From an uncultured Ilumatobacter sp. (GTDB lineage: Bacteria; Actinomycetota; Acidimicrobiia; Acidimicrobiales; Ilumatobacteraceae), in contig CALAHA010000397.1 of the NCBI GenBank assembly GCA_937891565.1, forward strand, positions 1 through 5,764: a stretch of 5,764 nt of DNA. Reading direction: 5' to 3'. Position 1 is the stretch's first letter. Each line of letters starts with the position of its first letter. The translations under genes and the position numbers were made by a program. The notes below the pieces were generated by a model that had not been told where the DNA came from, searched no databases, and saw only the letters and a program-made list of their open reading frames with translations. Shown here one piece after another: positions 1 through 4,499 of the stretch.

Positions 1-31
1 GGCCGCTCAAACTCTTCGCAGTCGATGATCT

Positions 32-61
32 TTGCGCTCGTTGCAAGCGACCTTGTAGATT
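32..61 (+). promoter_or_regulatory. Candidate promoter for the lipoprotein gene
   Basis: A -35-like TTGCGC (32-37) is followed after 18 bp by TAGATT (56-61), which fits the actinobacterial TANNNT -10 pattern. This predicts a transcript start near 68 and a leader of about 30 nt containing the GGAG at 86-89. A second -35-like TTGCAA (41-46) is too close to this -10 to be used with it. The match is weak and rests on pattern only. Confidence 0.3.
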
Positions 62-85
62 GCCTCGGGTCAATCGCCCAATGCT

Positions 86-89
86 GGAG
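86..89 (+). promoter_or_regulatory. Shine-Dalgarno GGAG setting the start at 98
   Basis: GGAG lies 8 nt upstream of ATG 98, an ideal distance for anti-SD pairing, and supports that start. It is the only convincing Shine-Dalgarno before any gene in this window. The starts at 766, 1120, 1704, 4492 and 5334 lack one. An earlier ATG at 81 is out of frame. Confidence 0.6.
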
Positions 90-97
90 AAACGCCG

Positions 98-619
98 ATG
101 TCACTCGTACCCCCTCGTCTCGCTCAACTTCTCGGAATTGGAGCACTCGCAGTGGTGCTCGCAGGTTCGCTGGTCGCCTGTGGCAACGATGACGGCAACC
201 GAGACTCTCGCGTTATCACCGTGACGCATCCGGCGACGCCCGACCCCACTTACGTCGACCTCGGCGACCCCGGTGCTTCGGTGGGCGATCAGCGGATCTG
301 GAACTTCGCAGGCGAAGACGAAGACGGCAATGCGGTGGACACGAACTGGGTGATGACCACCACCGCGGTCGATTACCCCGACACGAACGTCGAGACCCGC
401 AACACTCTGGGGGTGCTGACCTGGGGCGACCTCAGCGACTCGCTGCTCCTTGAGGGTGTCGGTCATTACCCAGGTGAGGGGGCTGTGCTCGTGCCCGCCT
501 CCACCCTGGCCCGCGCGATCATCGGTGGAACAGGGCAGTTTGCTGGAGCAACCGGTTGGGTCGATTCGACTCATCTTGAAGACGGCACGTGGACTCACGT
601 CTTCCACGTCGAATCCTGA
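98..619 (+). CDS. Secreted lipoprotein with allene-oxide-cyclase/dirigent-like barrel domain
   Basis: A 173-residue predicted lipoprotein. The N-terminus has one Arg (R7), a hydrophobic segment at about 8-27 and a lipobox L25-V26-A27-C28, so it should be exported, lipidated on C28 and anchored outside the cytoplasmic membrane. A short polar linker (29-55) rich in Asp, Asn and Pro follows. The rest (about 56-173) reads as a compact beta-strand domain. The GGTGQFAGATG stretch at 143-153, followed by alternating strands ending in THVFHVE, resembles the conserved C-terminal part of allene oxide cyclase-like and dirigent-like barrels, as does the opening with G59 and D64. Family assignment is from memory of the motif and not from a search. 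Bacterial members mostly have no known reaction, so no enzymatic activity is claimed. The start is supported by GGAG 8 nt upstream. A hairpin downstream suggests a single-gene unit. Confidence 0.8.
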   Translation: MSLVPPRLAQLLGIGALAVVLAGSLVACGNDDGNRDSRVITVTHPATPDPTYVDLGDPGASVGDQRIWNFAGEDEDGNAVDTNWVMTTTAVDYPDTNVETRNTLGVLTWGDLSDSLLLEGVGHYPGEGAVLVPASTLARAIIGGTGQFAGATGWVDSTHLEDGTWTHVFHVES

Positions 620-656
620 CCTCCAACCTGAGCGTATTGCTGTCCGCGAATATCGA

Positions 657-698
657 ATGAGTGCGAACCTCGACGGTTAGCGCCACCAGCGCACTCAT
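657..698. terminator. Long-armed inverted repeat with nested stem, possible terminator
   Basis: ATGAGTGCG (657-665) and CGCACTCAT (690-698) are perfect 9-bp inverted arms. The 24-nt interior contains a second small stem, AACC (666-669) with GGTT (675-678), closing a 5-nt loop. It lies 37 bp after the lipoprotein stop codon, in the gap before the next gene. There is no T-tract on either side, so a classical intrinsic terminator is not shown. It could be a 3'-end stabilising structure or a U-less terminator of the kind proposed for actinobacteria. Confidence 0.4.
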
Positions 699-750
699 GG
701 CAGCGGCACTCGGCTTCGCTCGCCAAGACCCTGACGGAGCCTGAGTCGAT

Positions 751-765
751 TACAGTTCACACAGC
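751..765 (+). promoter_or_regulatory. Candidate -10 box placing the transcript start at the ATG (leaderless)
   Basis: TACAGT (751-756) fits TANNNT. A start about 7 nt after the box falls at about 763, only 3 nt before ATG 766. No purine-rich Shine-Dalgarno precedes this ATG, so a leaderless or nearly leaderless mRNA is the simplest reading. The -35 is poor: CTGACG at 731-736 leaves only 14 bp of spacer. Confidence 0.35.
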
Positions 766-1056
766 ATGAGTAAGCGATCGCTGGAGCGGCGGCTCACGAA
801 AACAGGGACACGTCTGAAGGGTTTGCGCGGCGAACTCGCAGTTGTCGAAGAGCAGTTGCTGTACCTCGGCGAAGATGCTGACGACCAGGCAATTCGGGCC
901 ATGGTGGCCGAGACGGCATCGTCGTCGTTCGATGCTCGATCGGCCCAGGGCAACTTCGAGAACATGTCGAAGCATCGTCTCCGCATGATCGCCGAGATTG
1001 CCGAACTGGAACAGAAGCAAGACGAGCTTCTCGACGAGATGCTCGGCGCCAGCTAG
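766..1056 (+). CDS. Small charged helical (coiled-coil-like) protein of unknown function
   Basis: A 96-residue protein that I do not recognise. It has no signal peptide, membrane segment or Cys. The N-terminus is strongly basic (K3, R4, R8, R9, K12, R16, K18, R21). Two predicted helical stretches with heptad-like Leu/Ile/Val spacing, about 16-50 and 66-93, are separated by a Ser/Gly/Asn-containing linker (about 51-65). The C-terminal helix is acidic and Glu/Gln-rich. This layout suggests a cytoplasmic helical hairpin or dimer, perhaps binding nucleic acid or a partner protein; that is inference only. Codon use looks like that of the neighbours (mostly G or C in third position), supporting a real gene. 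It sits 63 bp upstream of pdtaR on the same strand, but a hairpin and a promoter lie between them. The ATG has no Shine-Dalgarno, and a -10-like box sits 9 nt before it. Confidence 0.75.
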   Translation: MSKRSLERRLTKTGTRLKGLRGELAVVEEQLLYLGEDADDQAIRAMVAETASSSFDARSAQGNFENMSKHRLRMIAEIAELEQKQDELLDEMLGAS

Positions 1057-1062
1057 CCGAGC
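1041..1062. terminator. GC-rich hairpin across the stop codon of the coiled-coil gene
   Basis: GCTCGGC (1041-1047) and GCCGAGC (1056-1062) form a perfect 7-bp stem with an 8-nt loop that contains most of the TAG stop (1054-1056). The stem includes the last sense codons. No T-run follows, so termination is possible but not demonstrated. It lies upstream of the pdtaR promoter and could insulate pdtaR from upstream transcription. Confidence 0.35.
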
Positions 1063-1085
1063 GCCCCGGGACGGCGTCTCGTTCG

Positions 1086-1119
1086 TTGCAACCAAGGGCC
1101 ACTGGTCCATACTGAAGCC
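1086..1119 (+). promoter_or_regulatory. Leaderless promoter of pdtaR-polA
   Basis: TTGCAA (1086-1091), a 16-bp spacer and CATACT (1108-1113) make a good sigma-70-type promoter. The last T of the -10 is 7 nt before position 1120, so the predicted transcript starts at the A of the pdtaR ATG. No Shine-Dalgarno is present in this stretch, which agrees with a leaderless mRNA. It is probably the promoter for pdtaR and the overlapping polA. Confidence 0.6.
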
Positions 1120-1704
1120 ATGCCCTTGCGCGTCGTGATTGCCGAAGACGAAGCCATCATTCGGATGGACCTTCGTGAAACCCTCCAAGAAGAGGGTTAT
1201 GACGTCGTTGGCGAAACTGGGCGCGGCGATCAGGCGGTCGAACTCGTCCGCGACCTGCAGCCCGACTTGGCAATCCTCGACATCAAGATGCCTGGCATGA
1301 CCGGCCTCGAGGCGGCCGCGATTATCAATGCTGAAAAGATTTGCGGCGTGCTGATGCTGACCGCATTTAGTCAGCGTGAAGTCGTCGAGCAGGCTCGCGA
1401 CGCCGGTGCCCTTGCGTTCCTTGTGAAGCCGTTCCAGCGGAGTGATCTCGTTCCGGCGATCGAAGTTGCGATGGGCCGCTTCCGCGAGCTGCGCGATTTG
1501 ACCGGTGAAATCAGTGCACTTGGCGAACAGCTCGAATCACGCAAGTTCATCGAGCGGGCCAAGGGCGTGTTGATTGATGAGCTCGGCATGACCGAGAACG
1601 ATGCGTTCCAGTTCATCCAGAAGACGGCGATGAGCGAGCGATCCCGGATGCGTGACGTCGCCGACCAGATCCTCGACGGCTCGCTCCGCCCGGACGCCGG
1701 CTGA
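1120..1704 (+). CDS. pdtaR: PdtaR-type response regulator with ANTAR RNA-binding domain
   Basis: A 194-residue two-component response regulator of the PdtaR (Rv1626) type, the normal length for this family. The receiver domain (about 3-120) has the acidic pair E9/D10, phosphoacceptor D54 in the LDIKMPGM segment, T81 and K103 followed by P104, so phosphotransfer should work. A helical linker (about 120-142) leads to the C-terminal ANTAR domain (about 135-188) with its conserved core: AKG at 147-149, the AF pair at 162-163, the M171-S172 region and the final helix DVADQIL at 179-185. ANTAR proteins bind paired RNA hairpins and prevent transcription termination. The partner in actinobacteria is the soluble histidine kinase PdtaS, which is not in this window. 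The start codon sits at the predicted transcript start of a leaderless promoter. The stop codon shares one base with the polA start. No ANTAR-target dual-hairpin RNA was recognised here. Confidence 0.95.
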   Translation: MPLRVVIAEDEAIIRMDLRETLQEEGYDVVGETGRGDQAVELVRDLQPDLAILDIKMPGMTGLEAAAIINAEKICGVLMLTAFSQREVVEQARDAGALAFLVKPFQRSDLVPAIEVAMGRFRELRDLTGEISALGEQLESRKFIERAKGVLIDELGMTENDAFQFIQKTAMSERSRMRDVADQILDGSLRPDAG

Positions 1705-1706
1705 TG
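1702..1706 (+). promoter_or_regulatory. TGATG stop/start overlap coupling pdtaR and polA
   Basis: The TGA of pdtaR (1702-1704) and the ATG of polA (1704-1706) share one base. No purine-rich Shine-Dalgarno lies in the preceding 20 bases, so polA translation probably depends on ribosomes finishing pdtaR and re-initiating. Confidence 0.7.
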
Positions 1707-4415
1707 GGGACGACGCTCCTCGTCGACGGCAACTCGCTCACCTATCGAGCATTCTTCGCCTTGCCGACTGACATGGCCACCGCCAGCGGCCAGGTCACGA
1801 ACGCTGTCTTCGGGTTCACCTCGATGCTGGCGTATGTCCTGAAGGACCAAAAGCCCGACGGCATCCTCGTTGCGTTCGACCGGCCCGAGCCGACATTCCG
1901 GCACAAGGCCGAACCCGAATACAAGGCCCAGCGCGACGCTGCGCCTGACATTCTTCGCCAACAGATGGGCCTCGTCCGCGAGGTGCTCGATGCACTTGGG
2001 ATCACCTCGATCGACCAGGTCGGTTGGGAGGCTGACGACTTGATCGCCACGGCGACTCGCAAGCTCACCGACCTTGGCGAAGACGTCATCATTGTCACCG
2101 GTGACCGTGACAGCTATCAGTTGGTCAGTGACCCCCACGTTCGTGTCCTGTACAACAAGCGTGGCGTCAGTGACTACGCCCTGTACGACGAGGCTGGCAT
2201 CGAAGAGAAAACCGGCGTCACGCCTGCGATGTATGTACAGTACGCAGCACTTCGTGGAGACACCTCTGACAACCTGCCCGGCGTTCCCGGTGTCGGCGAG
2301 AAGACCGCCGCCAAGCTGATCAACAAGTACGGCGGCCTGGATGGCATCTTTGCCAACGTCGATGAACAGACGCCGAAGCTGAAGTCGAACCTCATCGAGA
2401 ACGAAGCGCGCGCCCGCAAAAACTTCGACCTCATGATGCTGCACTTCGACGCGCCGCTGACCGTCGAGATTGACGGCGTCGAGGTCGATGTCAACTTCAC
2501 CGATCGGTCGGCACCGACCGGGCTCGGCTCGTCCCCCGACCCCGATGAAATGAAGCGGCTGTTCGAGTTCCTCGAATTCCGTGCCCTCGGCGGCCGAATT
2601 ACCGAAGCGCTTGCCTCCCTTGGTGGCAACGTCGATCTTGGCCCAGGCGAAGAACGCCAAGAGATCGTTGCTGAAGTCACCGTTCTTGAATCGCCCGCGG
2701 ATGCTGCTGCGCTGATCGCTGTTGCCGAGCACCTCGACCTGTCGGCTGCGTGGACTGGCGAACCTGGCCGCTCGTTCTTGACAGGCATCGCAGTGGTCTC
2801 AGATGCTTCGTCGTCCGAAGTCGCATGGGTGCCCGCAGACCTGCTCGGCGACGCGGCCGTCGGCGCAGCATTGGCAGCCCACACCAGCGTGCGCGGTCAC
2901 AACGTCAAAGAGATGATGCGCTCGCTGCTCCAGCTCGACATCGAAGTGCGCGGCCTCACGCTCGACACCGCAATAGCGGCGTACCTCATCGACCCGGCCG
3001 AAGCCCGCTATGCGCTACCTGACCTCATCGAGAAGTACACGAAGTTTGCCCGTCCGTCCGATGCAGCCAAGTCTGGGCAACTCGATCTTGACGGAAGCTC
3101 CATGAGTGACGCCGAAGTGGCCGGGCGAAACGCGCTGGCGGTACACCACCTCGCGGTGCCGATCCAGGAGAGCCTCGAAGCGCAGGGTATGGCTGAGCTG
3201 TACGACACGATGGAGAACCCGCTCGTGTTGGTGCTTGCCAAGATGGAGCACTTCGGTGTCGGCGTCGACATCGAAGAACTCCGTTCTCTCAACGATCGAC
3301 TCAAGGCCGAGGTTGCCGAACTGGCTGCAGAACTCAGGGCAGTCGCGGGCAAGGAAGACCTCAACCTGAACTCGCCGAAACAGTTGCGTGAGCTGCTGTA
3401 TGACGAGAAGGGCTTGACCCCGATGAAGAAGACCAAGACGGGCGCATCGACCGACGCATCAACGCTTGAGAAGCTGATGCCCGAGTGGCCTGAATTTCTC
3501 GGCCCGTTAATGCGGCATCGCGAAGTTGACAAGCTGCGCGGCACCTATGGCGAAGGCCTGCTCCACGAAGTCGGCGAGGACAACCGCATCCATGCCACGT
3601 TTAACCAAACCGTCGCTCGGACCGGTCGGCTCTCGTCTGACCGGCCGAACCTGCACAACATTCCGGTCCGCAGCGAACAGGGTCGTCAGTTCCGCAAGAT
3701 CTTCGTTCCATCGCCCGGCACCGAACTCCTCGTTGCCGACTACAACCAGATCGAGCTGCGCTGTATTGCCCACCTTGCATCCGACCCGGGTCTGATCGAA
3801 GCGTTCACCACCGGGCAAGACATTCACAACGCCACGGCGTCTCGCGTGTTCGGTGTGGCCCCGGAAGACGTCAAGCTCGATCAGCGCTCCAAGGCCAAGA
3901 TGGTGTCGTACGGCCTCGCTTACGGCATGGAGGCTTACGGGCTTGCCCAGCGACTGAACATCCCGGTCGACGAGGCCGCAACGATTCTCGAGGCCTACTT
4001 CGAAGCGTTCCCGAACGTGAAGGCCTACATGGACTCCACGGTCGAAGAAGCTCGCGGGCGGGGATACACCGAAACGCTGTTCGGTCGTCGTCGTCCAATT
4101 CCCGAGCTGATGAACGCGAACTTCCGAGTACGCCAGGCGGGGGAGCGGCAGGCAATGAACGCCGGGATCCAGGGCCTAGCGGCTGACATCTTCAAGGTCG
4201 CGCTTGTCCGCATCGACGAAGAGTTGGTCTCCAAGGGCCACAAGAGCGTCCTCATCTTGCAGGTGCACGACGAAGTGCTCGTCGAAGTACCGCCGGACGA
4301 AAAGGACACGGTTGGCCCCCTACTCATCAACATCATGCGCGATGCCGCCGAGCTCGATGTCCCGCTCGAAGTCAACGTGAGTTGGGGAGACACATGGGCC
4401 GCAGCAAAGGGATAG
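1704..4415 (+). CDS. polA: DNA polymerase I (5' nuclease plus polymerase; degenerate proofreading domain)
   Basis: A 903-residue family A DNA polymerase for Okazaki-fragment processing and repair synthesis, of normal length. The N-terminal 5'-3' nuclease (about 1-300) retains its metal-binding acids: D8, D59, E109, D111, D112, D134, D136, D186, D189, and the helix-hairpin-helix at about 191-206. The middle domain (about 320-500) corresponds to the 3'-5' exonuclease but has lost its catalytic acids: the Exo I Asp-x-Glu is absent near 345-352, and GHNVKEM (398-404) keeps Asn but lacks the Exo II Asp. It is thus probably non-proofreading, as in other actinobacteria. The polymerase domain (about 500-903) has TGRLSS at 640-645, motif A with D679 and E684, the O-helix with R728, K732, Y736 and Y740, Q823, and motif C with H855, D856 and E857. 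Y736 occupies the position of E. coli F762. Motif A reads DYNQ where DYSQ is usual. Translation is probably coupled to pdtaR by the TGATG overlap. Confidence 0.98.
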   Translation: MGTTLLVDGNSLTYRAFFALPTDMATASGQVTNAVFGFTSMLAYVLKDQKPDGILVAFDRPEPTFRHKAEPEYKAQRDAAPDILRQQMGLVREVLDALGITSIDQVGWEADDLIATATRKLTDLGEDVIIVTGDRDSYQLVSDPHVRVLYNKRGVSDYALYDEAGIEEKTGVTPAMYVQYAALRGDTSDNLPGVPGVGEKTAAKLINKYGGLDGIFANVDEQTPKLKSNLIENEARARKNFDLMMLHFDAPLTVEIDGVEVDVNFTDRSAPTGLGSSPDPDEMKRLFEFLEFRALGGRITEALASLGGNVDLGPGEERQEIVAEVTVLESPADAAALIAVAEHLDLSAAWTGEPGRSFLTGIAVVSDASSSEVAWVPADLLGDAAVGAALAAHTSVRGHNVKEMMRSLLQLDIEVRGLTLDTAIAAYLIDPAEARYALPDLIEKYTKFARPSDAAKSGQLDLDGSSMSDAEVAGRNALAVHHLAVPIQESLEAQGMAELYDTMENPLVLVLAKMEHFGVGVDIEELRSLNDRLKAEVAELAAELRAVAGKEDLNLNSPKQLRELLYDEKGLTPMKKTKTGASTDASTLEKLMPEWPEFLGPLMRHREVDKLRGTYGEGLLHEVGEDNRIHATFNQTVARTGRLSSDRPNLHNIPVRSEQGRQFRKIFVPSPGTELLVADYNQIELRCIAHLASDPGLIEAFTTGQDIHNATASRVFGVAPEDVKLDQRSKAKMVSYGLAYGMEAYGLAQRLNIPVDEAATILEAYFEAFPNVKAYMDSTVEEARGRGYTETLFGRRRPIPELMNANFRVRQAGERQAMNAGIQGLAADIFKVALVRIDEELVSKGHKSVLILQVHDEVLVEVPPDEKDTVGPLLINIMRDAAELDVPLEVNVSWGDTWAAAKG

Positions 4416-4445
4416 TTGCGTTTGGGGTCAGGCCCCTTTCGCAAC
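4415..4445. repeat. REP-like hairpin at the 3' end of polA, possible terminator
   Basis: GTTGCG (4415-4420) pairs perfectly with CGCAAC (4440-4445). Inside are a TTT/TTT internal loop and a GGGG (4424-4427) / CCCC (4433-4436) stem closing a TCAGG loop. The structure begins on the last base of the polA stop codon. The GGGGTCAG-GCCCC core resembles dispersed REP-type palindromes linked to RAYT (Y1 transposase) proteins in many bacteria; this resemblance is from memory and needs a genome copy count. A T-rich stretch, but no clean T-run, follows, so it could also end the pdtaR-polA transcript. Confidence 0.55.
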
Positions 4446-4480
4446 TCTTTCGCAATTCTGTCGCATTTCTGTCGCATGAC
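4437..4480. repeat. Four tandem 11-bp repeats upstream of the methyltransferase
   Basis: Four back-to-back 11-bp units start at 4437, 4448, 4459 and 4470: TTTCGCAACTC, TTTCGCAATTC, TGTCGCATTTC and TGTCGCATGAC. The first T, the TCGCA core at unit positions 3-7 and the final C are invariant. The first two units differ at one position. The first unit is shared with the right arm of the polA-end hairpin, and 11 bp separate the last unit from ATG 4492. The 11-bp period is close to one DNA turn, so all cores would face the same side of the helix. It could be an operator array or slippage growth of the hairpin arm. Confidence 0.7.
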
Positions 4481-4499
4481 TGACTGCTGCGATGACTGA
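4476..4499 (+). CDS. Possible seven-codon leader ORF with tandem Cys codons
   Basis: ATG at 4476 opens a mini-ORF reading M-T-D-C-C-D-D and ending with TGA at 4497-4499. It overlaps the methyltransferase start (4492) by 8 bases in another frame. Its first nine bases repeat exactly at the methyltransferase start (4492-4500). Short upstream ORFs with consecutive Cys codons are known regulators of cysteine-responsive genes in mycobacteria, which is why it is listed. There is no Shine-Dalgarno and no clear -10 box, so translation is unproven. An ORF this short can easily arise by chance. Confidence 0.2.
   Translation: MTDCCDD

Noticed and set aside
101..607. Open frame of 168 codons on the - strand
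   Set aside because: Fully antisense to the lipoprotein gene, which has a lipobox and a Shine-Dalgarno. The reverse product has no family features.
450..680. Overlapping + frame of 76 codons at the end of the lipoprotein gene
   Set aside because: Out of frame with the lipoprotein, Pro/Arg/Ser-rich, and ends inside the 657-698 hairpin. No support as a gene.
620..765. ANTAR target RNA (paired hairpins with hexanucleotide loops) for PdtaR
   Set aside because: I looked in the intergenic stretches for two adjacent hairpins with 6-nt loops having A1 and G4. The stems found have 4-, 5-, 8- or 24-nt loops, so none fits.
757..1188. Open frame of 143 codons on the - strand across the coiled-coil gene and the pdtaR start
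   Set aside because: It would cover the good pdtaR promoter and the pdtaR start, and its product shows no domain. The + strand frame has a regular helical pattern and a better start.
1371..2732. Long open frame of 453 codons on the - strand
   Set aside because: It lies antisense to the end of pdtaR and the 5' nuclease region of polA, both unmistakable. It shows no recognisable domain, and its openness follows from GC-rich codon bias on the other strand.
2174..2884. Open frame of 236 codons on the - strand
   Set aside because: Antisense shadow of polA, very Ser/Arg/Ala-rich with no motif.
4437..4480. CRISPR-like array
   Set aside because: The repeats are 11 bp and contiguous with no spacers, and no cas gene is present. 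It is a short tandem repeat.
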